A DNA stretch of 64,000 nt, from NCBI RefSeq assembly GCF_030268205.1, contig NZ_BSQF01000002.1, forward strand, positions 620,001-684,000, written 5' to 3'. Below, one piece after another: positions 1 to 10,200 of this stretch. A model generated the notes under the pieces. The model ran no database searches, was not told where the DNA came from, and saw only the letters and a list, made by a program, of their open reading frames with translations. Positions within the stretch are counted from its first letter, which is position 1. Every line of letters begins with the position of its first letter. The position numbers and the translations under genes are program-made. This stretch comes from Allomuricauda sp. NBRC 101325 (GTDB lineage Bacteria; Bacteroidota; Bacteroidia; Flavobacteriales; Flavobacteriaceae).

Positions 1-234
1 TTCTGGAGTGGCTCCAGCCGTATACTTTAGGTTTACTTCTTGAAAAGTACCGCCAACGGGAACTTTGTCGGATGTTTTGTAGGCCGTGAATTTCACACTG
101 GTGGAATCTTCCACAATGCTATAGGTTGCAGCCGCAACGGTTTCTTCTTTCTTTTCTTCTTCTTTTTTAGCCTGTTTGCAACTAAAGGCGGTAACCATTA
201 CCAACCCTAGTGCAACTATTGTTATTTTTTTCAT
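1..234 (-). CDS. YceI-family lipoprotein, N-terminal part (cut by window edge)
   Basis: Only the first 78 codons lie in the window; the gene continues past base 1. The start ATG is at 232-234. A short lysine-led hydrophobic signal ends in the lipobox VTAFSC, so the product should be a lipoprotein. A Lys/Glu-rich linker follows, then a stretch containing VKFTAYKTSDKVPVGGTF, which resembles the opening strands of the YceI lipocalin-like barrel (isoprenoid or amphiphile binding). It is a second YceI-type gene, distinct from the cytosolic-looking one at 61.1 kb. The family call rests on the N-terminus only. Confidence 0.75.
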   Translation of the reverse strand, partial: MKKITIVALGLVMVTAFSCKQAKKEEEKKEETVAAATYSIVEDSTSVKFTAYKTSDKVPVGGTFQEVNLKYTAGATPE

Positions 235-308
235 TAAAAATATCTTTTTTAGATTGACCACTAAGTTAGGTATTATACCAACTGCGGTCAATTATTTGCC
301 CCTGTATT

Positions 309-1001
309 TTAAGGTTTCTTCTTTTTGAACCATCCAGTTAAATCGGGATTGTAAAAAACAGCAAATTGTAAGCGGTCGTAAACGGCATTGGAAAATTGGT
401 TTCGCAAATATCCCACCTGCAAACTGCTATTATTCGTGATGTTTACTCCAACTGCTCCATATAATCGATTTTGCCCGAATAGATCATCTTGGAGATTGAT
501 GAACAATTCATCATAAAAATTCAAGAAAAAAGTATCGGTTAGTGGCAAGGTCATTTGAAGGCGATAGCGAGCTCGATGCTGGGTGTCCTTAACCCCATCA
601 AAATCTAAAAACCGCTGTTCCAGGCGATAGCGATGCTCAAACAGGAACTCCCAGACGTTATTCTTTAGAATAAACTGTTCAAAAATTCGGTGTTCTATTA
701 GATTGATATCAAAAACACCATCATAAAAGGTGTTGTCGGTGTCAATGTAACCGTAACCCGCTGTTGCAATCGCTTCTGGATTAATATGATAATTAAGTCC
801 GGTACGTAACAACAATTGGTTGAAATTATTTGTGGTTTCATACAATCTCAATTGTGCTTCAGTGTGCACACTGAAGCGTTCCGAAACCTTGTTGGTACCA
901 AAATACATGTACCAAGCTCCCAATTCGTCTTCACCAGGTTGTTGGGCATTGATGGTTAGTAAACCAAATAAAAGAAATAAGGCTGTTAGGTTTTTGATCA
1001 T
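309..1001 (-). CDS. DUF2490 family outer-membrane-like protein
   Basis: 230 residues with a signal peptide ending near ITNAQ. The body alternates aromatic and polar residues (for example GAWYMYFGTNKV near residue 28), with regularly spaced strands and several Arg/Tyr pairs, as expected of a small outer-membrane beta-barrel of the DUF2490 type. The function of this family is unknown. The start ATG overlaps the stop of the upstream S9 peptidase gene by four bases (ATGA), so the two are very likely translationally coupled and cotranscribed. The family call is from recognisable DUF2490 sequence character; no catalytic motif is seen. Confidence 0.75.
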   Translation of the reverse strand: MIKNLTALFLLFGLLTINAQQPGEDELGAWYMYFGTNKVSERFSVHTEAQLRLYETTNNFNQLLLRTGLNYHINPEAIATAGYGYIDTDNTFYDGVFDINLIEHRIFEQFILKNNVWEFLFEHRYRLEQRFLDFDGVKDTQHRARYRLQMTLPLTDTFFLNFYDELFINLQDDLFGQNRLYGAVGVNITNNSSLQVGYLRNQFSNAVYDRLQFAVFYNPDLTGWFKKKKP

Positions 1002-2917
1002 TTACTCTCCTCTTTAATTGGCGTACTTTTTTCTTCTTTTAAGTACTCGTCCAAAAATTCCAATATCTTGCTGTATGCAGTAATTTGATTCTCCTTTTTC
1101 ACGAAACCGTGTCCTTCGTCCTCGAAAAGCACATACTCCACAGGAACACCATTTTTACGAACACCGGCCACGATTTCATCGGATTCTGCCTGTAAAACAC
1201 GAGGGTCTTGCGAACCTTGCAGAACAATCAAAGGTTTGGTGACTTTGTCCGTATGGAATAGTGGGGAAATTTGCTTTAAACGAACGGAATCGGCACTATA
1301 GGGATCTCCCAATTCTTTATAAAGGGCATCCTTAAAGGATTCCCACCATGGTGGGATGCTTTTTAGTGTTCGCATCCAGTTGGTCACACCAAAAAGGTTT
1401 ACGCCCACGTCAAATTCTTCAGGTGCATAGGTTAATGCTGCCATGGTCATATAGCCCCCATAGGATCCACCAATAATTCCGATTTTCTCCCCATCGATTT
1501 CAGGTTGTTGCGCCAACCAGTTTTTACCTTCTACGCAATCTTTTAGATCTTTGTCCCCATGGTTGAGGTCATCCATTTGGTAGAAAGTTTTTCCATAACC
1601 ACTACTTCCGCGATTGTTTACCGCTAAAACAGCATAACCATGGTTTACCAAATATTGGATAAAGGAACTAAAGTTCTGACGGGATTGTCCGCCTGGTCCA
1701 CCGTGCACCCAAACCAAAGCTGGAACTGGATTTTCTACACTTGCCTGATGTGGTGTGTAGTAAATGGCAGGAATTTCCAATCCATCAAAGGATTTATAAC
1801 GAACCACCTCTGCTTTTACCAAATCCTGACCTTGAATTTCTGGATTCAATACATCGGTTAGTTGTTTTTGTTCTTTGGTCTCCAGGTTGTACACAAATAG
1901 GTTTGAGGGGGAGTGGGAACCACCCGCGTAAAAACGCATCATAGTCTCATCATCCGAAAAGCTGACACTCGTGATCTCCATGTTTTCCACGGTTGGTAAA
2001 TCGATATTGGCTCCAGAGGCCACATCCAATACTTCAATGGTGTTTTTTGCATCTTCATTAATGTAAGTTACTTGGTAGGTGCCATTTTGAGTAAAATAGC
2101 TGCCGGAAATATCCCAATCACGTACCATCGCCTTTTCGTAGCTGTCATCGGCCAAAGAATATTTCATCAAATAAGAAAACTCACTGCCATCATCGGTGGT
2201 GTAGAATAAGGCTGAACCATCTGGAGCAAAATCCTGTGGATAATTGGCACTTTGATTTTGGTTGATTTGCTTCAATTCCCTGTTCTCCAAATCGAACAAG
2301 AACAAATCGCTATCATTGGTATTAATGGATTTAACTAATGAAACATATTTCTCTTCGGGAGAAACCACGCCAAGATCATAACCGTCATCATTTTGATATA
2401 CCAAAGTAGGGGTCAAGGTTTCCAAATCCATTTTATAGAGGTCCATGAATCTACTATCCCGTTTGTTGGAACTGTAGAAAAATGCACTTTTGTCTTTGGA
2501 CCATTGGTTGAAAAGTGAACGTGCACCTTGTTCAGGAGTCAAATCCTTGAAGCTCCCATCCGAATCACGAACAAATATATGATAGATTTCATCCCCATTG
2601 TTGTCCATACGGAACAGCATGCGTTCATCATTCGGAAAATAGGAAATCGAATATACAGAGGAGCTGTCCGATTGCGTAATGGGCGTCATTTCGCCACCCG
2701 AAGCAGGAATGGTGTACATATTGTAGATGCCTGAACGGTTGCTCGAAATCAAAAGTTTGGATTTGTCAGGGGAGAAACTCCCTCCGCCTATGGCTTCGTT
2801 GTCCATCATTTGGGCGATGGTGTAGGTCTTCATCGTTTCGGCGATGGAAGGCTCCTTTTTTTCTTCTTTACATGCCCAGATACTTGTAATCAAGGCAATG
2901 GCCAATAATTTTTTCAT
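998..2917 (-). CDS. S9 family prolyl oligopeptidase-type peptidase, lipoprotein
   Basis: 639 residues. The N-terminus MKKLLAIALITSIWAC is a lipoprotein signal, placing the enzyme in the envelope. Residues ~30-370 carry WD40/TolB-like propeller repeats (SPDKSKLLISS, FSDDETMMRFY). The C-terminal third is the alpha/beta-hydrolase domain, with the nucleophile in GGSYGG (Ser485), the acid in GSQDPRV (Asp571) and the base in DEGHGF (His603), all properly spaced. Family members cleave short peptides, often as dipeptidyl or acylaminoacyl peptidases; the exact specificity cannot be read here. It lies 101 bp downstream of two amidohydrolase genes on the same strand and overlaps the next gene by 4 bp. 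Confidence 0.93.
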   Translation of the reverse strand: MKKLLAIALITSIWACKEEKKEPSIAETMKTYTIAQMMDNEAIGGGSFSPDKSKLLISSNRSGIYNMYTIPASGGEMTPITQSDSSSVYSISYFPNDERMLFRMDNNGDEIYHIFVRDSDGSFKDLTPEQGARSLFNQWSKDKSAFFYSSNKRDSRFMDLYKMDLETLTPTLVYQNDDGYDLGVVSPEEKYVSLVKSINTNDSDLFLFDLENRELKQINQNQSANYPQDFAPDGSALFYTTDDGSEFSYLMKYSLADDSYEKAMVRDWDISGSYFTQNGTYQVTYINEDAKNTIEVLDVASGANIDLPTVENMEITSVSFSDDETMMRFYAGGSHSPSNLFVYNLETKEQKQLTDVLNPEIQGQDLVKAEVVRYKSFDGLEIPAIYYTPHQASVENPVPALVWVHGGPGGQSRQNFSSFIQYLVNHGYAVLAVNNRGSSGYGKTFYQMDDLNHGDKDLKDCVEGKNWLAQQPEIDGEKIGIIGGSYGGYMTMAALTYAPEEFDVGVNLFGVTNWMRTLKSIPPWWESFKDALYKELGDPYSADSVRLKQISPLFHTDKVTKPLIVLQGSQDPRVLQAESDEIVAGVRKNGVPVEYVLFEDEGHGFVKKENQITAYSKILEFLDEYLKEEKSTPIKEESK

Positions 2918-3018
2918 CTGAATTTTATTTAGGTTAGTATTTGTTCAGTTTATCCTTTAAAGATACCAAAAACACCTGCGGCTTTTCTTAAAAGAATAAG
3001 AAGTTCTCGGGGAACTGG

Positions 3019-4275
3019 TTATTCATTTTTATATATCACGCCATCTTTCATTACAAACTTGACGTTTTTCATTTGTGTAATGTCCACCGCGGGATTGCCT
3101 TCAACGGCAATGATATCTGCCAAATAACCATTTTGAATCATTCCCAATTCTTCAAAATGTAAAACTCTTGCATTAACCGAAGTGGCCGATTGCAATGCTT
3201 TTAAAGGTGCCATGCCATATTCGACCATTAATTCCAACTCTCGGTAATTCTCCCCGTGGGTAAAAACACCTACATCACCCCCAAAAACAATATCCACCCC
3301 AGATTCCAATGCCAGTTTAAAGGATTTTTTCTTTTGAGTCACACGATCAGGGTCTTGATCTTTTCCTTTTTGCCAGCCTTGATATTGCGAAATGGACTCA
3401 ACAGCAGCTAGGGTAGGGCAAAAAGCCACATTTTTTTCTTTCATTAACTTGAAGATTTCCAAGGTGCCTTCATGTCCATGTTCAATGGTTTCCACACCTC
3501 CCAAAATGGCACGACGCATTCCTTCGGGCGTACTGGCATGGGCCACAACGTAGCGCCCGGCAGTAGTTGCAGCGTTTACCATGGCATTGATTTCTTCCTG
3601 TAAAAAAGTAGGTCGGGAGGGTTCACCGGCTCCCCAACGGTAGTCGGCATATATTTTAATAAGATTGGCGCCATTACCCATTTGAGTTCGAACTTCTCTA
3701 GTGGCTACATCGACTCCTGTGACCGGAACAGCACCTAGGGGCACTGTAACGCCATCGTGAAAACCTTTTGGTCCGTAGGCACCGGTTGCCACAATCGCAG
3801 GGCCCGCCATTAAGGTTCGTGGCCCTGGAATTATGCCATCGTCAATGGTCTTTTTAAGGTACACATCGGTATATCCAGCTCCTTCCGAACCCAAATCTCG
3901 CATGGCGGTAACACCAGCCATTAAAGAGTTTTTGGCATGAACCACCCCGCGAACTGCCCTTTCAGTAGGTGATTCCTTTAAAACTTGGTCGTTCCATTCG
4001 GTTTCGTTGTAGGGATGCAACAATAAATGCGAATGCCCTTCAATGATTCCAGGCATTAAAGTCATGCCCTTTAATTCTTGTTTTGTGTATGAATTGGACT
4101 TTTTTAATCCATTTAGTGGACCAGCATAGGAGATGCGATTTTGATCCACGGCAACCACCCAATCCTCATGCATTGCAACCCCATCAAAAACACGATCGGG
4201 AATGAGCAAGGTTTGGGATTGTAAACTTTTCAAACATAAAAAGATGAGCAATAAGGGATAGTATTTTGGTTTCAT
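3019..4275 (-). CDS. Secreted amidohydrolase (imidazolonepropionase/prolidase-like)
   Basis: 418 residues with an N-terminal signal peptide (hydrophobic to about SLQSQ). It has the TIM-barrel metal motif HxH in EGHSHLL (His81, His83), a candidate carbamylated Lys in LIKIYADY, later metal His residues in VAHAST and IEHGHEG, and the metal Asp in FGGDVGVFTHG. This is the set seen in amidohydrolases related to Xaa-Pro dipeptidases and imidazolonepropionase. It probably hydrolyses a cyclic amide or dipeptide outside the cytoplasm; the substrate is not predictable. It lies 11 bp downstream of another amidohydrolase gene, so the two form an operon. Confidence 0.88.
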   Translation of the reverse strand: MKPKYYPLLLIFLCLKSLQSQTLLIPDRVFDGVAMHEDWVVAVDQNRISYAGPLNGLKKSNSYTKQELKGMTLMPGIIEGHSHLLLHPYNETEWNDQVLKESPTERAVRGVVHAKNSLMAGVTAMRDLGSEGAGYTDVYLKKTIDDGIIPGPRTLMAGPAIVATGAYGPKGFHDGVTVPLGAVPVTGVDVATREVRTQMGNGANLIKIYADYRWGAGEPSRPTFLQEEINAMVNAATTAGRYVVAHASTPEGMRRAILGGVETIEHGHEGTLEIFKLMKEKNVAFCPTLAAVESISQYQGWQKGKDQDPDRVTQKKKSFKLALESGVDIVFGGDVGVFTHGENYRELELMVEYGMAPLKALQSATSVNARVLHFEELGMIQNGYLADIIAVEGNPAVDITQMKNVKFVMKDGVIYKNE

Positions 4276-4286
4276 GTTGTGATGCT

Positions 4287-5687
4287 TTAATCCAGTACGG
4301 CGTTGATCAATAATTCTTGTAATTGTTCTTTGGAAAATACTTGGGTTCCTTTGATGACTGTAAATATCTTTTCGGTGTTTTCAATGTTTTCAAGCGGATT
4401 GGCTTCCAATATTACCAAATCGGACACTTTTCCTTTGGAAATATTGCCATAATCGTAAGTTTGTCCAAGAAATTTAGCCCCATTTACGGTTGAGGTTCTT
4501 AGTGCATTCAAAGGAGAAATTCCATTTTCAACCATGGCTTGCAGTTCTTTGTGCAACGAAATTCCGGGATAGGTATACGAATTGAAAGCTCCGCTATCCG
4601 ATCCTGCCAATAGTTGAACCCCAGCACTGTCGAGCGATTTGGCCAATTCTCCAAATAAAGCATCCAATTGTTTACGGTTCGTGCGAGCTTCTTCAGATGC
4701 ATTTAAGGCTGATCTGATTCTGCCCTGATAAGTCTGAATCAAACCGCTACCCATATAATTTAGGTATTCGTCCTTACTATGATCAACTTCATCCAAATAG
4801 CTTAAGGTCTCCCCAATATGAAGGGTGGGCACCACAAAAACATTGTTCTTTTTTAATTTGGTAAAAGTGGCATTCGCCGCACTATCCGAGTAGCCTGACA
4901 TTAAAGCGGGCATGGCGCCCCAAAATCCCATTTCACCACTGTTCATTTTATCCGTCACCTCTTTTTCGTTACTGGCGCAACCTTTCATTATATAATAAAG
5001 GTGTTCAATACCATCCATTCCTGCATTTATGGTTTCATCCAACGTAACGGTAAAGGGCATGTGACCAGAAACGGTAAATCCACGTTTTTTGGCTTCTTCA
5101 ATCGATTTGATATAGTTTTCAGGAGAAATTCTACTGTCATAAATCTTGACGAAATCAACACCCAAAGCTTCCAATGAGTCCACAGCTTTTACCACATCCG
5201 CCTCATTTTCCACTTCAATCGAGCCTGCCCAACTTCCTTTTGGGCCATCAATTTTAGGTCCGGCAGTAAAAATGGTCGGTCCAACCAATTTTTCATTTGC
5301 TATTTGACTTTTCCACTGCATTACTTCGTGAGTAAGATCACCTCCAGCATCCCGAACCGTGGTAATGCCATTGGCAATGAACAGCTTTAAGAAATTCTTA
5401 TTGTTCGCAATCAAAGAGTCGCCACCACGCAAGTGGATATGATTGTCCCAAAATCCTGGCAAAATATATTTTCCAGAGGCATCAATTATAGAATCTGCTT
5501 TAAAAATATTGTTATCCACGACTTCAATTTTTCCTTTGGAAATGTAGATGTTCTTTACAGCAACACTTCCATTTTCAAGATCAATAATGTTGGCGTTGGT
5601 TATGGCAAGGTCATAAGTAATTGAGGGCTCCGATTTGCAACCCAAAATGAGAAGAAATAGGGATAAAAATAAAAGTCGGTACATCAA
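4287..5687 (-). CDS. Amidohydrolase family lipoprotein
   Basis: 466 residues. The lipobox is LILGC (Cys17), so the protein is probably membrane-anchored. The metal motif HxH sits in DNHIHLRGG (His83, His85). A candidate carboxylated Lys is in FVKIYDS, metal His in SGHMPF and GIEHLYY, and the Asp in LLAGSDSGAFNSYTYPG. It is similar in length and motif order to the adjacent gene, and the two may have arisen by duplication. It is first in the run of minus-strand genes down to 309. A divergent MFS transporter starts 96 bp away, which suggests uptake of the hydrolysis products. Confidence 0.88.
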   Translation of the reverse strand: MMYRLLFLSLFLLILGCKSEPSITYDLAITNANIIDLENGSVAVKNIYISKGKIEVVDNNIFKADSIIDASGKYILPGFWDNHIHLRGGDSLIANNKNFLKLFIANGITTVRDAGGDLTHEVMQWKSQIANEKLVGPTIFTAGPKIDGPKGSWAGSIEVENEADVVKAVDSLEALGVDFVKIYDSRISPENYIKSIEEAKKRGFTVSGHMPFTVTLDETINAGMDGIEHLYYIMKGCASNEKEVTDKMNSGEMGFWGAMPALMSGYSDSAANATFTKLKKNNVFVVPTLHIGETLSYLDEVDHSKDEYLNYMGSGLIQTYQGRIRSALNASEEARTNRKQLDALFGELAKSLDSAGVQLLAGSDSGAFNSYTYPGISLHKELQAMVENGISPLNALRTSTVNGAKFLGQTYDYGNISKGKVSDLVILEANPLENIENTEKIFTVIKGTQVFSKEQLQELLINAVLD

Positions 5688-5783
5688 GGGTTATTTAAGA
5701 TGCATTAAAGATACCTGAATTTTTATTTGGACGCTTTTTGGGTTTCTCCTCTTTTTTAAGGATTTTTAGCAAAAACCAATTCT

Positions 5784-7037
5784 TTGAAAGCTGCCAAACT
5801 TAGTTGGGTCTATTTACTGTTGCTCATTCTTTCAGGTGAGGCCATTTTTATTCTACCCTTTGTGTTGCCTCGTGTTTTTAGACCGACCGTGCTCGATGTT
5901 TTGGAGTTGGACAATGTGCAGCTTGGACTTTGTTTTTCGGTGTATGGGTTGGTCGCCATGGTTTCCTATATTATTGGAGGGCCTTTGGCCGATAAATATC
6001 CACCTCGAAAATTGATTGCCATAGCCCTTTGGATGACGGCTTTGGGTGGTTTTTTGTTTGCGCAATACCCTGATTTGCTCACACTGCAAATATTATACGG
6101 TTGGTGGGGCTTTACCACTATTTTTCTGTTTTGGGCCCCTATGATCAAGGCAACCCGAATATGGGGAGGAGCCGATTCCCAAGGGAAAGCTTTTGGTTTT
6201 TTGGATGGCGGACGCGGTCTTACTGGCTTTCTTTTTAGCCTATTGGGTGTGGTGGTGTTTTCGTTCTTTTTGCATGAATCGCCAGAAATTGCCAGTCTTC
6301 AAGACAGAAAAGATGCATTTACCTATGTGCTTTATTTCTCTTCGATTATCATTATTTTGATTGGAGTTTTGGTTTGGCTTTTTATGAAATCAAAAGATGC
6401 ATCGGATACCGATACCTTAAAGCGAATTTCAAGGAGCGAAGTAAAACAAGTATTGCGATTGCCCTCGGTTTGGTTGTTGATGGTAATTATTCTTTGTGGA
6501 TATCTAAGCTATAAAGTCACTGATATTATCTCGCAATATGCGGAAGAGGTAATGCTATACAACCAAGTGGATGCGGCCAAAGTCGGAACTTTGCTGCAAT
6601 TTCTTCGACCCACCACGGGTATACTTTTTGGTTTGATTGCCGACAGATTAAAAATCACTTGGTTATTGGTGGTAAGCTTTATGTTGACTTTACTTGGCGG
6701 AATACTCTTTGCCAGTGGGATCATTGCGCCGACCACTACTATTTTGTTTTTCATGTCCGTAGTGGTCATTGCGGCAGGGGTATATGCCACGAGAGCCCTG
6801 TATTTTGGTGTGATGCAAGTGGGTAAAATCCCATTGACCTTGACAGGGACTGCCGTTGGACTCATTTCTTTGATTGGGTATACTCCTGATGTGTTTGCAG
6901 GCCCTGCCTACGGAATGCTTTTGGATGCCCATCCGGGAGAAGAAATTGGCCATCAACATGTATTTTGGATGCTGAGTGCATTTGCCTTAATCGGGGGAAT
7001 TGCAGCCCTAATTTACCAAAGAAAGTACGGAAGGTAA
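5784..7037 (+). CDS. MFS transporter (12-TM major facilitator)
   Basis: 417 residues, almost entirely hydrophobic helices with short loops, consistent with about twelve membrane segments. The loop between helices 2 and 3 reads GGPLADKYPPRKL, a clear variant of the MFS G-x-x-x-D-R/K-x-G-x-R/K signature. No ATG exists in frame between the upstream stop at 5757-5759 and the first conserved helix, so a TTG at 5784 is the likely start; an internal start would remove helix 1. It is divergent from the amidohydrolase operon (96-bp gap). The substrate is unknown; the neighbours suggest a peptide-like compound, but this is inference. Confidence 0.88.
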   Translation: MKAAKLSWVYLLLLILSGEAIFILPFVLPRVFRPTVLDVLELDNVQLGLCFSVYGLVAMVSYIIGGPLADKYPPRKLIAIALWMTALGGFLFAQYPDLLTLQILYGWWGFTTIFLFWAPMIKATRIWGGADSQGKAFGFLDGGRGLTGFLFSLLGVVVFSFFLHESPEIASLQDRKDAFTYVLYFSSIIIILIGVLVWLFMKSKDASDTDTLKRISRSEVKQVLRLPSVWLLMVIILCGYLSYKVTDIISQYAEEVMLYNQVDAAKVGTLLQFLRPTTGILFGLIADRLKITWLLVVSFMLTLLGGILFASGIIAPTTTILFFMSVVVIAAGVYATRALYFGVMQVGKIPLTLTGTAVGLISLIGYTPDVFAGPAYGMLLDAHPGEEIGHQHVFWMLSAFALIGGIAALIYQRKYGR

Positions 7038-7237
7038 ATTATTGGTTTTTTTAATAATGGCTTGAAAAATAATGACCTAATTGTTGTTTGGATGCCATTT
7101 TATGTAATTCACAGGGTTATTTTTTCATTTTGAGACAATAGAGGACCGATTTCAACAAAATAGTAATTATATTACCGCACAATTAACTATTCTGTAAAAT
7201 TTAAAACCAAAATTTAAGACTTTACAAACAATTACTA

Positions 7238-10200
7238 ATGCACATGAGAAATTACATTTTAGGGGCACTTTGCCTACTATTTGTTCTTGTTGGATGTGAG
7301 AAAAAGCGTCAAGGGCCTCCAAAGCTTTTGGTCTTTTCCAAGACAATGGCGTTTAAACATGCATCTATACCAACGGGAATTGCGGCTCTGGAAAAATTGG
7401 GCCAAGAAAATGATTTTGTCATCGACACCACTACCAATGGTGAACTATTTACCGATGAAAATTTGGCGCAGTATTCTGCAATAGTGTTTTTGAGTACCAC
7501 TGGAAATATTCTGAATGCTAAGGAAGAAGCGGCATTTGAACGCTATATTCAAGCAGGTGGTGGTTATGTTGGAATTCACGCAGCAGCCGACACGGAGTAC
7601 GACTGGGGTTGGTACAACAGATTGGTGGGAGCTCAATTTTTGAGTCATCCTGCTGGAACTCCCGAAGCGGATTTTATCATTAAAGATAAAAACCATCCAT
7701 CCACAGAATTTTTTACCGAAACCGTTTGGCACCGTACCGATGAACTTTACAATTACAAGAACATTTATGAGGGTATAAATGTTTTGGTAACTGTTGATGA
7801 GTCAACGTATCAGGGTGGCGAGAATGGTGAAAACCACCCAATGGCATGGTACCACGATTTTGATGGTGGACGTGCTTTTTACACCGCAGCTGGTCATACC
7901 GACGAAAGTTATTCCGAAGAATTGTTCATGAAGCATGTTCTTGGAGGAATCAACTATGCTATCGGAAAGAACTTGGAATTGGATTATGCTAAAGCAACGT
8001 CCCAGATTCCACCAGAAGGTGACCGTTTTAGCAAAGTCGTATTGTCCACAGGACAATTCTTTGAGCCTACTGAAATGACCGTGCTTCCCAACAACGATGT
8101 GCTGATTGCACAACGTAGGGGAGAGGTAATGTTGTATTCCGATGAGACCAAAGAAATCAGTCAAGTTGCCTTTTTGGATGTGTACCATAAAACATTGAAT
8201 ACACCAGGAGTAAATGCAGAGCAAGGTTTGATGGGACTTCAAAAGGACCCGAACTACACTGAAAACAATTGGATTTACTTGTATTATGCACCAACAGGTG
8301 ACAAGTGGGTGAATAGGCTTTCCAGATTTAAATACAAAGATGGAATCTTTGACTTGTCTACCGAGCAAGTAATCCTTGAATTGGATAGTCAGCGTGAAAT
8401 ATGTTGTCATACAGGTGGTTCCATCGCTTTCGGACCTGATGGTCTTCTATATTTGTCGACTGGGGATAACTCAACTCCTTTCAATGATAGCGATGCCAAA
8501 TATGTGAACAATGGATATGCTCCGTTGAACGATATGCCCGGCAAAGAGAATTTTGATGCGAGACGTACTTCTGGAAACACCAACGACCTTAGAGGTAAAA
8601 TCTTAAGAATTAAGGTAAACGAAGACGGAAGCTATGATATTCCAGAAGGAAACCTTTTCCCAGTAGGTACCGAAAAAACACGTCCAGAAATCTACACTAT
8701 GGGACACCGTAACCCGTATAGAATTTCTGTGGATATGAAAAGAGGTTACTTGTACTGGGGTGATGTTGGACCTGACGCAAGAGTGGACAGTTTGGCAACT
8801 AGAGGACCTCAAGGTTATGATGAAATGAACCAAGCTAGAGGACCAGGTAACTTTGGTTGGCCCATGTTCATCGGTGATAACTTTGCATACCACAAGTATG
8901 ATTATGAAACTGGTGAATCAGGAAGAGTATTCAATCCAGAAAAACCAATCAACGATTCTAAGAACAATACTGGTCTAACAGAGCTTCCTCCGGCGCAACC
9001 TGCATATGTGTATTACCATTATGGTGACATCCAAGATTTTCCTCAAGTTGGAGCAGGAAGTAGAAATGCGATGGCAGGACCGACGTATTGGTCAGATATG
9101 TACCCTAATGGAGGTGGATTGCCATCTTACTACGATGGAAAAGTGATCATTTACGATTGGATGAGAGGTTGGATGATGGCCGTTCATTTGTTCGAAGATG
9201 GTTCGTTCAATAAAATGGAGCCTTTTGCCCCAGAAGTTGAATTACACAACTTGATAGATATGGAAATGAGTCCAGATGGACGAGTTTATCTTTTGGAATA
9301 TGGTAGTGGTTGGTTCTCGGCAAACCCAGATAGTGGTTTGGCCTATATCGAATATAACGGAGGAAACCGTCCACCAGTAATTGATAGCTTTACTGTAGAT
9401 GCAAACGCTGGTTCATTGCCATTGAGTGTTACTGCAACTGTTGAAGCACATGATAGAGAAGGGGATAGTATGAGCTATGTTTGGGATTTAGGCGATGGTA
9501 CAACGCAAGAAACTACCGAGCCCACCTTGACCTATACCTATGATAAAGCAGGTGCCTACAAATTAAATGTTACCGTTAAGGATCCTGCTGGAGAAGAAGT
9601 GACCAGTATCGACCAAACCATTGTTGCAGGTAATGAAAGACCTGTGGTAAGTATTGAATTGGGTCAGACCAACTCTTCGTTCTATATTCCAGGACAGCCT
9701 ATCAAGTATAATGTTTCCGTTACGGATGCTGATAGCGAAGTGAACAAGGACAACGTTTATATTTCTGTGGAGTACCGTTCCGGAATGGATGAAGTGAACC
9801 AGAGTTTGGGGCATCAACAAGTTTCTGGTGCTGTTATGGGTAAAGCATTGACCCAAAGCTTGGATTGTAAATCCTGTCACAAAGAAAAAGAAGCTTCAAT
9901 CGGTCCGAATTATTATGCGGTATCCGAGAAATACAAAGGAGATCGTCGTTCCACCAATTACCTAATGGCAAAAATTCTTGCTGGTGGTTCTGGTGTTTGG
10001 GGTGAAGTTGTAATGCCAGCGCACCCGAATGTAACCCAAATGGAAGCTAGACAGATTGTGCAATATATCCAATCCTTGACAGGAGGAAATAGAGCTCCGT
10101 CACTACCTATGGTAGGTTCTGTAACGCCTGAAGCCAAGGAAAATGGTGAAGTATTCTTGTTGACAGCAAGTTATACCGATGAAGGAACTGGGGAGGCTTT

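Noticed and set aside
7802..8410. 202-residue antisense frame inside the dehydrogenase fusion
   Set aside because: It lies fully opposite a strongly conserved coding region, with no signal, domain or promoter of its own.
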